Positions 23,077 to 37,630 of a stretch of 64,000 nucleotides of DNA are shown here, piece after piece (the first letter of the stretch is position 1; each line of letters begins with the position of its first letter). The stretch covers positions 8,680,001 through 8,744,000 of the forward strand of contig NC_079883.1 of assembly GCF_029227915.1 (NCBI RefSeq). The letters run 5' to 3'. A program made the position numbers and the translations under genes. The notes under the pieces are model-generated. The model worked only from the letters and a program-made list of their open reading frames with translations, made no database searches and had not been told where the DNA came from. The DNA comes from Hydractinia symbiolongicarpus (lineage: Eukaryota; Cnidaria; Hydrozoa; Anthoathecata; Hydractiniidae).

Positions 23077-23554
23077 TTAAGAAGTCGATGTAGTACGGAT
23101 ACACAAGACGGTCTAAAATGCACTATCGCGCCAAAGTTTTATTTCTCATATTGATTGACAGCTAAGGTTCAAAACAAACCATTTGATTGGTGCTAAGAAA
23201 GTAATTTCTGATTGGCTGCATAATGACATTACGCTCATTACTTTAACATTTTTATAAAATCTGTGTTTTTTGGCTACGGGAAAACGGCTGTATCTTCTGA
23301 TACACAAAAGCTTTTGACTTTTTTTTTTTTTAGTAAGTAGCAGAAGGTTTGGCGAATTCCAACGATGCCAAATTTATTGCCTTACTGAAACATTAAGACC
23401 ACGAATTTTTAAAAAAACTACAGTTTTACTTAAAAAAATGTACAAAATGTTCGGAACATTTTGTAATGACGCAACTCTATTGGTTAATTAGGGTGTTTCC
23501 ACGAGCAGTAGGTAATTTTATGGCCTCTTTTTAAAGCTGTCTGAATTCTGTTAA

Positions 23555-23911
<357 letters not shown>

Positions 23912-24371
23912 GCGTTGTCATTGCTCAACAAAAACGGCTATTTTTATAGCCACAAATCTTTTAAAACATTACTTTGTGCACGCTTCCAAATTACACAATG
24001 TGTAAAGTCTTGTCACAGTTACATTTATTGCTATACGATACTATGTCATATATGACACAAAAAAAATTTAGAAATACTTTGTAGGGTTAATTTGCCTGGG
24101 AGTGTTTCCGTGAAAAGCTGGGTTAAGTTAAATGTAAGCAATAACATGGATCAATGTACTTGTCTTTTCTGCAAGTACAGCTAATAATACGTATGAAAAG
24201 TGAAGCTAATCCACACACACATGGGGAAGTATTTTAAATGTAGGCTAGTGTTCTTAAGCACATTATTTAGAAGTTTTATTAACTTCGGTTAACTTGTAGT
24301 GACGCCAAGTAAATGTTTTTTTAAAGATGTGTGGTCTTAAAAAAGACCGTTTGTGTTTGGTAGACGTTGGT

Positions 24372-24776
24372 TTACTTGCTGCTTGTGTATTTTGTGACGG
24401 CTTTTGTTCCTTCACTGACTGCGTGTTTTGCAAGTTCTCCAGGCAAGAGAAGACGTACTGCGGTTTGAATTTCACGAGAAGAGATGGTCGACTTTTTGTT
24501 TTGAAGAGCCAAACGCGAAGCTTCGGAAGCAATGCGCTCAAAGATGTCGTTGACAAATGAGTTCATGATGCTCATAGCTTTGCTTGAAACTCCGACATCT
24601 GGGTGAACTTGTTTCAAAACATTGTAGATGTAAATAGCATAACTTTCCTTTCTCTTTCTCTTGCGTTTCTTTTCACCAGTTCCACCAATCTTTCCTCCTT
24701 TTTTGCCGGCTCTTTTTTCACCTTTCTTGGCTACTTTAGGTGCCTGTTTTCCTCCTTTAGCTGCTGCGTCAGACAT
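24372..24776 (-). CDS. H2B: Histone H2B, unit R3
   Basis: Intact 134-aa copy. Confidence 0.98.
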   Translation of the reverse strand: MSDAAAKGGKQAPKVAKKGEKRAGKKGGKIGGTGEKKRKRKRKESYAIYIYNVLKQVHPDVGVSSKAMSIMNSFVNDIFERIASEASRLALQNKKSTISSREIQTAVRLLLPGELAKHAVSEGTKAVTKYTSSK

Positions 24777-25060
24777 GGTTAAAAATTTTTGCTACTTAAC
24801 TTGTAAATAAGCATTAAACTGCAAGTCAAAACTTTTTGTTTATAAGTAAAAAAATCGGATCGAATTCGATCCGAAAACGCCGATACGCAATTTAATTGGT
24901 TAAAAAAAAAATCTTTTGTTTAATACTTAATTATGATTGGTTAAAAAAACATGATTTCGATCCTATTTTTATGATGAAAAAACGAGTAAAGTTTATTTCG
25001 TTAACACTTACGTTAAATATTCGTACGTTTTTGTATTAACTTACAAATCAAATCGCAGTT

Positions 25061-25441
25061 ATGTCTGGACGTGGAAAAGGTGGAAAAGCTAAGGCTAAAG
25101 CCAAGACAAGATCCTCAAGAGCTGGACTTCAATTTCCAGTCGGTAGAGTGCATAGATTCCTTCGTAGAGGGCACTATGCTAACCGAATTGGATCTGGAGC
25201 ACCAGTTTACTTAGCAGCCGTCTTGGAATATTTATCTGCTGAGATATTGGAGTTGGCTGGTAACGCAGCAAGAGACAACAAAAAAGCTAGGATTATTCCA
25301 AGACATTTACAATTGGCTGTTCGTAATGATGAAGAATTAAACAAACTTTTGAGCGGTGTAACCATTGCAGCTGGTGGTGTTTTGCCAAACATTCAAGCTG
25401 TCTTACTCCCAAAGAAGAACGACAAAGGACAGAAGAAGTAA
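25061..25441 (+). CDS. H2A: Histone H2A, unit R3
   Basis: Intact 126-aa copy. Confidence 0.98.
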   Translation: MSGRGKGGKAKAKAKTRSSRAGLQFPVGRVHRFLRRGHYANRIGSGAPVYLAAVLEYLSAEILELAGNAARDNKKARIIPRHLQLAVRNDEELNKLLSGVTIAAGGVLPNIQAVLLPKKNDKGQKK

Positions 25442-25638
25442 ACCGCTACACTCAGAAAACAACGGCTATTTTTATAGCCACACATCTTTAAAAAAACATT
25501 GTTTTTTTCACAAAACTATAACCTTAAAGTCTAATAGATAATCCATGCATACGCCTTGTCCTAAGTAACTCAAAGAAATTAAATAAAAAAATTTGATCAC
25601 AACGTCAAAATAAATTGCACGTATTTGCACCTACTAAT

Positions 25639-25758
25639 GTCTACGGCCATACCACGATGAACACACCCGTTCTCGTCTGATCACGGAAGTTAAGCATCGT
25701 CGGGCCGGGATAGTACTTGGATGGGGGACCGCCTGGGAACTCCCGGTGTCGTAGGCTT
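25639..25758 (+). rRNA. 5S rRNA: 5S rRNA, unit R3
   Basis: Full-length, identical to the reference. Confidence 0.97.
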
Positions 25759-26084
25759 TTCATTTTCATTTGCTGTGATATATTTCTTGTTATAACAATT
25801 AAGGAACGTGGCGGTTGTTGAAAGTGTTTCCTATGACATTTTCCTACGACATTTTCAGGTGATAGTACGAGAAAAAAGAGCTTTCAAATGCATACAAACT
25901 CGATCTATTGCCGATCATCCAATAACCCTGACGGAATGGCAAATAAAATAAAATTCCGCCGCCTTCCGAGGACTTATATCGCAATCACGTTTCGTAACAG
26001 CCAAGCGAGGTTTTACCTTAGCGTTTAAGTCACCACCGACATTTGGCCGCGCAACTTTTCTAAGCTCATTCATTTTGACTTAAG

Positions 26085-26250
26085 GAGGGGGCGAGCGCGG
26101 ACGCAGGCCCCCACTACCAGAAATTGTACGGTCGAGTTACTGACGTTTGCAGTAATCGCAGAGGTCAGCCCAAGCGTAGTGCAATGCAAGAGCCTCACTC
26201 TGGAAGAAAACCCTCATTGATCAGTCTTTACTTCCCCGTCAGGTAAGTAT
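26085..26250 (-). ncRNA. U1: U1 snRNA, unit R3
   Basis: Full-length, identical to the reference. Confidence 0.95.
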
Positions 26251-26438
26251 GAGTTGGAACTGCACCGTAGCATGAGGGTACCCTTCAAAGTTTGTTAATG
26301 CTTGTGGCTTGAGTGTGTTATAAACTGCCGTGTCGCGGGGCATAGGCTGTATTCTCCCCCAGTGTACGCGTTTTGTTCCCGCCGTAGACTATGCAGAGTG
26401 CCGTCGAAAGAGGACTGCTATTATTCTTTTATTGCTTA

Positions 26439-26624
26439 TGTGGGCCGCATCGGTAATAGTGCAACACCAAGGCAACCCGTGGTCACGGCGTGAATGAATC
26501 CACCTCATGACCCAAGGCCAAAAATCAGATTAATATACTGACCATTCAGAGAATGGCCTACCAGATATTAAACTGATAAGAACAGATACTACACTTGATC
26601 TTAGCCATTAGGCCGAGAAGCGAT
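26439..26624 (-). ncRNA. U2: U2 snRNA with two 1-base deletions, unit R3
   Basis: 186 instead of 188 bases: one C is lost from GCCGCCATCGG near the 3' end and one from CCACCTCCATGACC after the Sm site. The 5' half, branch-site element and Sm site are unchanged. Consensus error or a mild mutant copy. Confidence 0.85.
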
Positions 26625-26945
26625 AAAGAACAAGCGTTGCCATGATAGGCATCGTCCACACACCGTAACTGCTTGTGGAGCATGTCACGTTACTGTAAAG
26701 CTTACAACTGTCACCGCGTACGGATGGACGGCGACATAGTAAAAATCACGGCTGTTGATTTAGCCGTAGGATGGAGAGCGACTGTAGCGAGTGGATGGTA
26801 ACTTACATGAATGCTAACAAAGCGACGATACTAAGTGCGTGATATTACTTTCCAATATGTCTGCGTACATTCCGTTTATCAACGCATTACGCCAGAACGT
26901 GCGCGCGCGTTACACAGTAGACCATGCAGCCGAAATGCGACAGTG

Positions 26946-27018
26946 CGACCCTGCCAGGAGTCGAACCTGGAATCCCCTGATTCGTAGTCAGATGCCTTAT
27001 CCATTGGGCCACAGGGCC
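26946..27018 (-). tRNA. tRNA-Arg(ACG): tRNA-Arg (ACG), unit R3
   Basis: Complete and unchanged, although the flanks carry indels. Confidence 0.95.
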
Positions 27019-27600
27019 ATGCTTATGACTTTCGCCCCATCGTCATTTTGGCTTGCGCATTCGTTTTACTTACGACAGAATTCTTCGTGTTTGTAGCCAT
27101 GAAAGAAAGGGACTTCTGTGAGTGAATTTTTTTACTGTGGTCTAATAAAAAAGTCGAAACGCAGTGCCCAATATATGAATTGCTCCTAATAGCCGGAAAC
27201 AGGCCGTGTCGATGAATGTAGGCCGACATACGCAACGCAAAACCAAAGAACGCTTTATGAAAATCCTAACACGAGCGCGGAAGAAGCCAAATTAACAGAC
27301 TAGATGTAATGCTGAAGACCTCAAACTCCAGCAGCTTCTCTTGCAGACTATTGCGTCGTACTACAAATAAAAATTAACATGCTTTCGCATAGTCGCGGCA
27401 CCCAAAACGGACATTATACGATGTACAGAAACACACATTTCTGTTTTCGCGCCAAATCAATTCCCGGGAGTGGTACTTTTACGTCCGCATACTTCGCACC
27501 GTCTTAAATTATATCTCATTTACACGGTAATGTTTAGTATACTTCTACTGTGATAACAAGCATCGTTTATCGTTGGATTGTTGTAAGAAAACAATTAAAA

Positions 27601-28154
27601 ATGAGTGAAGCAGCTTCTCCAAAGAAAATCGCACCCAAGAAGAAACCTGCTGCAAAGAAGACAGCTGATCACCCTAAATATGTGGACATGATCAAGGCTG
27701 CTATCGCTACCCTAAAGGAACGCGGTGGTTCATCTCGCCAAGCTATTACAAAAATATATTCATGCAAATTACAAAGTTGCTGAAAACTCAGATCATCATC
27801 TGAAAATGGCTCTTAAACGAGGAGTAACATCAGGCGATTTGATTCAAACTAAAGGCACTGGTGCTTCTGGATCATTCAAGCTAGGTCAGGTAAAAAAAGA
27901 AAAACCTAAGAAAAAGGCCGCAGCAAAAAAGCCAACGGCAAAGAAGCCTACTGCAAAGAAAAGTACACCAAAAAAGAAGCCAGCAAAGAAGAGCACGCCA
28001 AAGAAAAGCAGCAAAGAAGCCTGCCACAAAGAAAGCCTCGGCTAAGAAACCAGCAGCTAAGAAACCCACAAAGAAGCCTGTTGCTAAAAAACCTGCAGCA
28101 AAGAAGGTCAAAAAGACTCCCAAAAAGGCAGCAAAGAAGACCGCAAAAAAATAA
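27601..28154 (+). pseudogene. H1: Histone H1 with two 1-base insertions, unit R3
   Basis: One extra A in the ACAAAATAT run (near 27750) and one in AAGAAAGC (near 28005) give 554 instead of 552 bases. The frame is lost in the globular domain after about residue 51 and the product would be 60 residues. Both changes lengthen A runs, next to an assembly gap, so an error is likely. Confidence 0.85.
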
Positions 28155-28656
<502 letters not shown>

Positions 28657-29156
28657 NNNNNNNNNNNNNNNNNNNNNNNNNNNNNNNNNNNNNNNNNNNN
28701 NNNNNNNNNNNNNNNNNNNNNNNNNNNNNNNNNNNNNNNNNNNNNNNNNNNNNNNNNNNNNNNNNNNNNNNNNNNNNNNNNNNNNNNNNNNNNNNNNNNN
28801 NNNNNNNNNNNNNNNNNNNNNNNNNNNNNNNNNNNNNNNNNNNNNNNNNNNNNNNNNNNNNNNNNNNNNNNNNNNNNNNNNNNNNNNNNNNNNNNNNNNN
28901 NNNNNNNNNNNNNNNNNNNNNNNNNNNNNNNNNNNNNNNNNNNNNNNNNNNNNNNNNNNNNNNNNNNNNNNNNNNNNNNNNNNNNNNNNNNNNNNNNNNN
29001 NNNNNNNNNNNNNNNNNNNNNNNNNNNNNNNNNNNNNNNNNNNNNNNNNNNNNNNNNNNNNNNNNNNNNNNNNNNNNNNNNNNNNNNNNNNNNNNNNNNN
29101 NNNNNNNNNNNNNNNNNNNNNNNNNNNNNNNNNNNNNNNNNNNNNNNNNNNNNNNN
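28657..29156. other. Assembly gap, 500 N
   Basis: Exactly 500 N between the same-oriented halves of two units. In-phase continuation would need about 2.18 kb (rest of H3, H4, H2B and both promoters), so 500 is a placeholder. Confidence 0.98.
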
Positions 29157-29233
29157 GAGTAAAGTTTATTTCGTTAACACTTACGTTAAATATTCGTACG
29201 TTTTTGTATTAACTTACAAATCAAATCGCAGTT

Positions 29234-29614
29234 ATGTCTGGACGTGGAAAAGGTGGAAAAGCTAAGGCTAAAGCCAAGACAAGATCCTCAAGAGCTGGAC
29301 TTCAATTTCCAGTCGGTAGAGTGCATAGATTCCTTCGTAGAGGGCACTATGCTAACCGAATTGGATCTGGAGCACCAGTTTACTTAGCAGCCGTCTTGGA
29401 ATATTTATCTGCTGAGATATTGGAGTTGGCTGGTAACGCAGCAAGAGACAACAAAAAAGCTAGGATTATTCCAAGACATTTACAATTGGCTGTTCGTAAT
29501 GATGAAGAATTAAACAAACTTTTGAGCGGTGTAACCATTGCAGCTGGTGGTGTTTTGCCAAACATTCAAGCTGTCTTACTCCCAAAGAAGAACGACAAAG
29601 GACAGAAGAAGTAA
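29234..29614 (+). CDS. H2A: Histone H2A, unit R5
   Basis: Intact 126-aa copy; only 77 bases of its promoter remain after the gap. Confidence 0.98.
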   Translation: MSGRGKGGKAKAKAKTRSSRAGLQFPVGRVHRFLRRGHYANRIGSGAPVYLAAVLEYLSAEILELAGNAARDNKKARIIPRHLQLAVRNDEELNKLLSGVTIAAGGVLPNIQAVLLPKKNDKGQKK

Positions 29615-29636
29615 ACCGCTACACTCAGAAAACAAC

Positions 29637-29653
29637 GGCTATTTTTATAGGCC
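29637..29653 (+). promoter_or_regulatory. H2A stem-loop with an extra G, unit R5
   Basis: GGCTATTTTTATAGGCC has one additional G in the 3' arm, which would bulge the stem. All other H2A copies have GGCTATTTTTATAGCC. Near a contig start, so possibly an error. Confidence 0.8.
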
Positions 29654-29812
29654 ACACATCTTTAAAAAAACATTGTTTTTTTCACAAAACTATAACCTTA
29701 AAGTCTAATAGATAATCCATGCATACGCCTTGTCCTAAGTAACTCAAAGAAATTAAATAAAAAAATTTGATCACAACGTCAAAATAAATTGCACGTATTT
29801 GCACCTACTAAT

Positions 29813-29932
29813 GTCTACGGCCATACCACGATGAACACACCCGTTCTCGTCTGATCACGGAAGTTAAGCATCGTCGGGCCGGGATAGTACTTGGATGGGG
29901 GACCGCCTGGGAACTCCCGGTGTCGTAGGCTT
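29813..29932 (+). rRNA. 5S rRNA: 5S rRNA, unit R5
   Basis: Full-length, identical to the reference. Confidence 0.97.
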
Positions 29933-30260
29933 TTCATTTTCATTTGCTGTGATATATTTCTTGTTATAACAATTAAGGAACGTGGCGGTTGTTGAAAGTG
30001 TTTCCTATGACATTTTCCTACGACATTTTCAGGTGATAGTACGAGAAAAAAGAGCTTTCAAATGCATACAAACTCGATCTATTGCCGATCATCCAATAAC
30101 CCTGACGGAATGGCAAATAAAATAAAATTCCGCCGCGCCTTCCGAGGACTTATATCGCAATCACGTTTCGTAACAGCCAAGCGAGGTTTTACCTTAGCGT
30201 TTAAGTCACCACCGACATTTGGCCGCGCAACTTTTCTAAGCTCATTCATTTTGACTTAAG

Positions 30261-30426
30261 GAGGGGGCGAGCGCGGACGCAGGCCCCCACTACCAGAAAT
30301 TGTACGGTCGAGTTACTGACGTTTGCAGTAATCGCAGAGGTCAGCCCAAGCGTAGTGCAATGCAAGAGCCTCACTCTGGAAGAAAACCCTCATTGATCAG
30401 TCTTTACTTCCCCGTCAGGTAAGTAT
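30261..30426 (-). ncRNA. U1: U1 snRNA, unit R5
   Basis: Full-length, identical to the reference. Confidence 0.95.
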
Positions 30427-30615
30427 GAGTTGGAACTGCACCGTAGCATGAGGGTACCCTTCAAAGTTTGTTAATGCTTGTGGCTTGAGTGTGTTATAAA
30501 CTGCCGTGTCGCGGGGCATAGGCTGTATTCTCCCCCAGTGTACGCGTTTTGTTCCCGCCGTAGACTATGCAGAGTGCCGTCGGAAAGAGGACTGCTATTA
30601 TTCTTTTATTGCTTA

Positions 30616-30803
30616 TGTGGGCCGCCATCGGTAATAGTGCAACACCAAGGCAACCCGTGGTCACGGCGTGAATGAATCCACCTCCATGACCCAAGGCCAA
30701 AAATCAGATTAATATACTGACCATTCAGAGAATGGCCTACCAGATATTAAACTGATAAGAACAGATACTACACTTGATCTTAGCCATTAGGCCGAGAAGC
30801 GAT
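30616..30803 (-). ncRNA. U2: U2 snRNA, unit R5
   Basis: Full-length, identical to the reference. Confidence 0.95.
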
Positions 30804-31125
30804 AAAGAACAAGCGTTGCCATGATAGGCATCGTCCACACACCGTAACTGCTTGTGGAGCATGTCACGTTACTGTAAAGCTTACAACTGTCACCGCGTAC
30901 GGATGGACGGCGACATAGTAAAAATCACGGCTGTTGATTTAGCCGTAGGATGGAGAGCGACTGTAGCGAGTGGATGGTAACTTACATGAATGCTAACAAA
31001 GGCGACGATACTAAGTGCGTGATATTACTTTCCAATATGTCTGCGTACATTCCGTTTATCAACGCATTACGCCAGAACGTGCGCGCGCGTTACACAGTAG
31101 ACCATGCAGCCGAAATGCGACAGTG

Positions 31126-31198
31126 CGACCCTGCCAGGAGTCGAACCTGGAATCCCCTGATTCGTAGTCAGATGCCTTATCCATTGGGCCACAGGGCC
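31126..31198 (-). tRNA. tRNA-Arg(ACG): tRNA-Arg (ACG), unit R5
   Basis: Complete 73-nt gene. Confidence 0.95.
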
Positions 31199-31777
31199 AT
31201 GCTTATGACTTCGCCCCATCGTCATTTTGGCTTGCGCATTCGTTTTACTTACGACAGAATTCTTCGTGTTTGTAGCCATGAAAGAAAGGGACTTCTGTGA
31301 GTGAATTTTTTTACTGTGGTCTAATAAAAAAGTCGAAACGCAGTGCCCAATATATGAATTGCTCCTAATAGCCGGAAACAGGCCGTGTCGATGATGTAGG
31401 CCGACATACGCAACGCAAACCAAAGAACGCTTTATGAAAATCCTAACACGAGCGCGGAAGAAGCCCAAATTAACAGACTAGATGTAATGCTGAAGACCTC
31501 AAACTCCAGCAGCTTCTCTTGCAGACTATTGCGTCGTACTACAAATAAAAATTAACATGCTTTCGCATAGTCGCGGCACCCAAAACGGACATTATACGAT
31601 GTACAGAAACACACATTTCTGTTTTCGCGCCAAATCAATTCCCGGGAGTGGTACTTTTACGTCCGCATACTTCGCACCGTCTTAAATTATATCTCATTTA
31701 CACGGTAATGTTTAGTATACTTCTACTGTGATAACAAGCATCGTTTATCGTTGGATTGTTGTAAGAAAACATTAAAA

Positions 31778-32329
31778 ATGAGTGAAGCAGCTTCTCCAAA
31801 GAAAATCGCACCCAAGAAGAAACCTGCTGCAAAGAAGACAGCTGATCACCCTAAATATGTGGACATGATCAAGGCTGCTATCGCTACCCTAAAGGAACGC
31901 GGTGGTTCATCTCGCCAAGCTATTACAAAATATATTCATGCAAATTACAAAGTTGCTGAAAACTCAGATCATCATCTGAAAATGGCTCTTAAACGAGGAG
32001 TAACATCAGGCGATTTGATTCAAACTAAAGGCACTGGTGCTTCTGGATCATTCAAGCTAGGTCAGGTAAAAAAAGAAAAACCTAAGAAAAAGGCCGCAGC
32101 AAAAAAGCCAACGGCAAAGAAGCCTACTGCAAAGAAAAGTACACCAAAAAAGAAGCCAGCAAAGAAGAGCACGCCAAAGAAAGCAGCAAAGAAGCCTGCC
32201 ACAAAGAAAGCCTCGGCTAAGAAACCAGCAGCTAAGAAACCCACAAAGAAGCCTGTTGCTAAAAAACCTGCAGCAAAGAAGGTCAAAAAGACTCCCAAAA
32301 AGGCAGCAAAGAAGACCGCAAAAAAATAA
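31778..32329 (+). CDS. H1: Histone H1, unit R5
   Basis: Intact 183-aa copy. Confidence 0.97.
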   Translation: MSEAASPKKIAPKKKPAAKKTADHPKYVDMIKAAIATLKERGGSSRQAITKYIHANYKVAENSDHHLKMALKRGVTSGDLIQTKGTGASGSFKLGQVKKEKPKKKAAAKKPTAKKPTAKKSTPKKKPAKKSTPKKAAKKPATKKASAKKPAAKKPTKKPVAKKPAAKKVKKTPKKAAKKTAKK

Positions 32330-32690
32330 TTTGTGTGTATCTGGCTATTACATTAACAAACGGCTATTTTTATAGCCACACATTTACAAAAAAACATTAT
32401 CTTGGTACAAAGTTAAACTTGTTTAAGTCACTTAAACAGTTAAAAAAGAGTAAATTTAAGATTAGATTCCCTAAGTTTAAGTATTTTCGTTTTTAAATTT
32501 CTTATTTTCTTGCTTTTACTTTTCTTGCCCTTCATATTTTTAACATTGTCAAACTTTATGTAGCATAAAATTTTTATGTAGCATAAAATTTAAACAGAAA
32601 GCAGGACAAAGTTTGATATAAAAAGCTAGCCGTAATATTTTTTATGGATGTGTGGCTATAAAAATAGCCGTTTTTTGTTTGGTAAGATGC

Positions 32691-33104
<414 letters not shown>

Positions 33105-33582
33105 TTAAGAAGTCGATGTAGTACGGATACACAAGACGGTCTAAAATGCACTATCGCGCCAAAGTTTTATTTCTCATATTGATTGACAGCTAAGGTTCAA
33201 AACAAACCATTTGATTGGTGCTAAGAAAGTAATTTCTGATTGGCTGCATAATGACATTACGCTCATTACTTTAACATTTTTATAAAATCTGTGTTTTTTG
33301 GCTACGGGAAAACGGCTGTATCTTCTGATACACAAAAGCTTTTGACTTTTTTTTTTTTTAGTAAGTAGCAGAAGGTTTGGCGAATTCCAACGATGCCAAA
33401 TTTATTGCCTTACTGAAACATTAAGACCACGAATTTTTAAAAAAACTACAGTTTTACTTAAAAAAATGTACAAAATGTTCGGAACATTTTGTAATGACGC
33501 AACTCTATTGGTTAATTAGGGTGTTTCCACGAGCAGTAGGTAATTTTATGGCCTCTTTTTAAAGCTGTCTGAATTCTGTTAA

Positions 33583-33939
<357 letters not shown>

Positions 33940-34400
33940 GCGTTGTCATTGCTCAACAAAAACGGCTATTTTTATAGCCACAAATCTTTTAAAACATTAC
34001 TTTGTGCACGCTTCCAAATTACACAATGTGTAAAGTCTTGTCACAGTTACATTTATTGCTATACGATACTATGTCATATATGACACAAAAAAAATTTAGA
34101 AATACTTTGTAGGGTTAATTTGCCTGGGAGTGTTTCCGTGAAAAGCTGGGTTAAGTTAAATGTAAGCAATAACATGGATCAATGTACTTGTCTTTTCTGC
34201 AAGTACAGCTAATAATACGTATGAAAAGTGAAGCTAATCCACACACACATGGGGAAGTATTTTAAATGTAGGCTAGTGTTCTTAAGCACATTATTTAGAA
34301 GTTTTATTAACTTCGGTTAACTTGTAGTGACGCCAAGTAAATGTTTTTTTTAAAGATGTGTGGTCTTAAAAAAGACCGTTTGTGTTTGGTAGACGTTGGT

Positions 34401-34805
34401 TTACTTGCTGCTTGTGTATTTTGTGACGGCTTTTGTTCCTTCACTGACTGCGTGTTTTGCAAGTTCTCCAGGCAAGAGAAGACGTACTGCGGTTTGAATT
34501 TCACGAGAAGAGATGGTCGACTTTTTGTTTTGAAGAGCCAAACGCGAAGCTTCGGAAGCAATGCGCTCAAAGATGTCGTTGACAAATGAGTTCATGATGC
34601 TCATAGCTTTGCTTGAAACTCCGACATCTGGGTGAACTTGTTTCAAAACATTGTAGATGTAAATAGCATAACTTTCCTTTCTCTTTCTCTTGCGTTTCTT
34701 TTCACCAGTTCCACCAATCTTTCCTCCTTTTTTGCCGGCTCTTTTTTCACCTTTCTTGGCTACTTTAGGTGCCTGTTTTCCTCCTTTAGCTGCTGCGTCA
34801 GACAT
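34401..34805 (-). CDS. H2B: Histone H2B, unit R6
   Basis: Intact 134-aa copy. Confidence 0.98.
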   Translation of the reverse strand: MSDAAAKGGKQAPKVAKKGEKRAGKKGGKIGGTGEKKRKRKRKESYAIYIYNVLKQVHPDVGVSSKAMSIMNSFVNDIFERIASEASRLALQNKKSTISSREIQTAVRLLLPGELAKHAVSEGTKAVTKYTSSK

Positions 34806-35089
34806 GGTTAAAAATTTTTGCTACTTAACTTGTAAATAAGCATTAAACTGCAAGTCAAAACTTTTTGTTTATAAGTAAAAAAATCGGATCGAATTCGATC
34901 CGAAAACGCCGATACGCAATTTAATTGGTTAAAAAAAAAATCTTTTGTTTAATACTTAATTATGATTGGTTAAAAAAACATGATTTCGATCCTATTTTTA
35001 TGATGAAAAAACGAGTAAAGTTTATTTCGTTAACACTTACGTTAAATATTCGTACGTTTTTGTATTAACTTACAAATCAAATCGCAGTT

Positions 35090-35470
35090 ATGTCTGGACG
35101 TGGAAAAGGTGGAAAAGCTAAGGCTAAAGCCAAGACAAGATCCTCAAGAGCTGGACTTCAATTTCCAGTCGGTAGAGTGCATAGATTCCTTCGTAGAGGG
35201 CACTATGCTAACCGAATTGGATCTGGAGCACCAGTTTACTTAGCAGCCGTCTTGGAATATTTATCTGCTGAGATATTGGAGTTGGCTGGTAACGCAGCAA
35301 GAGACAACAAAAAAGCTAGGATTATTCCAAGACATTTACAATTGGCTGTTCGTAATGATGAAGAATTAAACAAACTTTTGAGCGGTGTAACCATTGCAGC
35401 TGGTGGTGTTTTGCCAAACATTCAAGCTGTCTTACTCCCAAAGAAGAACGACAAAGGACAGAAGAAGTAA
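35090..35470 (+). CDS. H2A: Histone H2A, unit R6
   Basis: Intact 126-aa copy. Confidence 0.98.
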   Translation: MSGRGKGGKAKAKAKTRSSRAGLQFPVGRVHRFLRRGHYANRIGSGAPVYLAAVLEYLSAEILELAGNAARDNKKARIIPRHLQLAVRNDEELNKLLSGVTIAAGGVLPNIQAVLLPKKNDKGQKK

Positions 35471-35667
35471 ACCGCTACACTCAGAAAACAACGGCTATTT
35501 TTATAGCCACACATCTTTAAAAAAACATTGTTTTTTTCACAAAACTATAACCTTAAAGTCTAATAGATAATCCATGCATACGCCTTGTCCTAAGTAACTC
35601 AAAGAAATTAAATAAAAAAATTTGATCACAACGTCAAAATAAATTGCACGTATTTGCACCTACTAAT

Positions 35668-35787
35668 GTCTACGGCCATACCACGATGAACACACCCGTT
35701 CTCGTCTGATCACGGAAGTTAAGCATCGTCGGGCCGGGATAGTACTTGGATGGGGGACCGCCTGGGAACTCCCGGTGTCGTAGGCTT
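35668..35787 (+). rRNA. 5S rRNA: 5S rRNA, unit R6
   Basis: Full-length, identical to the reference. Confidence 0.97.
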
Positions 35788-36113
35788 TTCATTTTCATTT
35801 GCTGTGATATATTTCTTGTTATAACAATTAAGGAACGTGGCGGTTGTTGAAAGTGTTTCCTATGACATTTTCCTACGACATTTTCAGGTGATAGTACGAG
35901 AAAAAAGAGCTTTCAAATGCATACAAACTCGATCTATTGCCGATCATCCAATAACCCTGACGGAATGGCAAATAAAATAAAATTCCGCCGCCTTCCGAGG
36001 ACTTATATCGCAATCACGTTTCGTAACAGCCAAGCGAGGTTTTACCTTAGCGTTTAAGTCACCACCGACATTTGGCCGCGCAACTTTTCTAAGCTCATTC
36101 ATTTTGACTTAAG

Positions 36114-36279
36114 GAGGGGGCGAGCGCGGACGCAGGCCCCCACTACCAGAAATTGTACGGTCGAGTTACTGACGTTTGCAGTAATCGCAGAGGTCAGCCC
36201 AAGCGTAGTGCAATGCAAGAGCCTCACTCTGGAAGAAAACCCTCATTGATCAGTCTTTACTTCCCCGTCAGGTAAGTAT
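36114..36279 (-). ncRNA. U1: U1 snRNA, unit R6
   Basis: Full-length, identical to the reference. Confidence 0.95.
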
Positions 36280-36468
36280 GAGTTGGAACTGCACCGTAGC
36301 ATGAGGGTACCCTTCAAAGTTTGTTAATGCTTGTGGCTTGAGTGTGTTATAAACTGCCGTGTCGCGGGGCATAGGCTGTATTCTCCCCCAGTGTACGCGT
36401 TTTGTTCCCGCCGTAGACTATGCAGAGTGCCGTCGGAAAGAGGACTGCTATTATTCTTTTATTGCTTA

Positions 36469-36656
36469 TGTGGGCCGCCATCGGTAATAGTGCAACACCA
36501 AGGCAACCCGTGGTCACGGCGTGAATGAATCCACCTCCATGACCCAAGGCCAAAAATCAGATTAATATACTGACCATTCAGAGAATGGCCTACCAGATAT
36601 TAAACTGATAAGAACAGATACTACACTTGATCTTAGCCATTAGGCCGAGAAGCGAT
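36469..36656 (-). ncRNA. U2: U2 snRNA, unit R6
   Basis: Full-length, identical to the reference. Confidence 0.95.
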
Positions 36657-36978
36657 AAAGAACAAGCGTTGCCATGATAGGCATCGTCCACACACCGTAA
36701 CTGCTTGTGGAGCATGTCACGTTACTGTAAAGCTTACAACTGTCACCGCGTACGGATGGACGGCGACATAGTAAAAATCACGGCTGTTGATTTAGCCGTA
36801 GGATGGAGAGCGACTGTAGCGAGTGGATGGTAACTTACATGAATGCTAACAAAGGCGACGATACTAAGTGCGTGATATTACTTTCCAATATGTCTGCGTA
36901 CATTCCGTTTATCAACGCATTACGCCAGAACGTGCGCGCGCGTTACACAGTAGACCATGCAGCCGAAATGCGACAGTG

Positions 36979-37051
36979 CGACCCTGCCAGGAGTCGAACC
37001 TGGAATCCCCTGATTCGTAGTCAGATGCCTTATCCATTGGGCCACAGGGCC
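36979..37051 (-). tRNA. tRNA-Arg(ACG): tRNA-Arg (ACG), unit R6
   Basis: Complete 73-nt gene. Confidence 0.95.
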
Positions 37052-37630
37052 ATGCTTATGACTTCGCCCCATCGTCATTTTGGCTTGCGCATTCGTTTTA
37101 CTTACGACAGAATTCTTCGTGTTTGTAGCCATGAAAGAAAGGGACTTCTGTGAGTGAATTTTTTTACTGTGGTCTAATAAAAAAGTCGAAACGCAGTGCC
37201 CAATATATGAATTGCTCCTAATAGCCGGAAACAGGCCGTGTCGATGATGTAGGCCGACATACGCAACGCAAACCAAAGAACGCTTTATGAAAATCCTAAC
37301 ACGAGCGCGGAAGAAGCCCAAATTAACAGACTAGATGTAATGCTGAAGACCTCAAACTCCAGCAGCTTCTCTTGCAGACTATTGCGTCGTACTACAAATA
37401 AAAATTAACATGCTTTCGCATAGTCGCGGCACCCAAAACGGACATTATACGATGTACAGAAACACACATTTCTGTTTTCGCGCCAAATCAATTCCCGGGA
37501 GTGGTACTTTTACGTCCGCATACTTCGCACCGTCTTAAATTATATCTCATTTACACGGTAATGTTTAGTATACTTCTACTGTGATAACAAGCATCGTTTA
37601 TCGTTGGATTGTTGTAAGAAAACATTAAAA

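Larger units (their letters stand above)
29157..32329 (-). repeat. Tandem repeat unit R5 (partial)
   Basis: Begins in the H2A promoter, within 10 unit bases of where R1 begins. A GCGC insertion-like change (CCGCCGCGCC for CCGCCGCC) is at about 30133. Confidence 0.96.
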
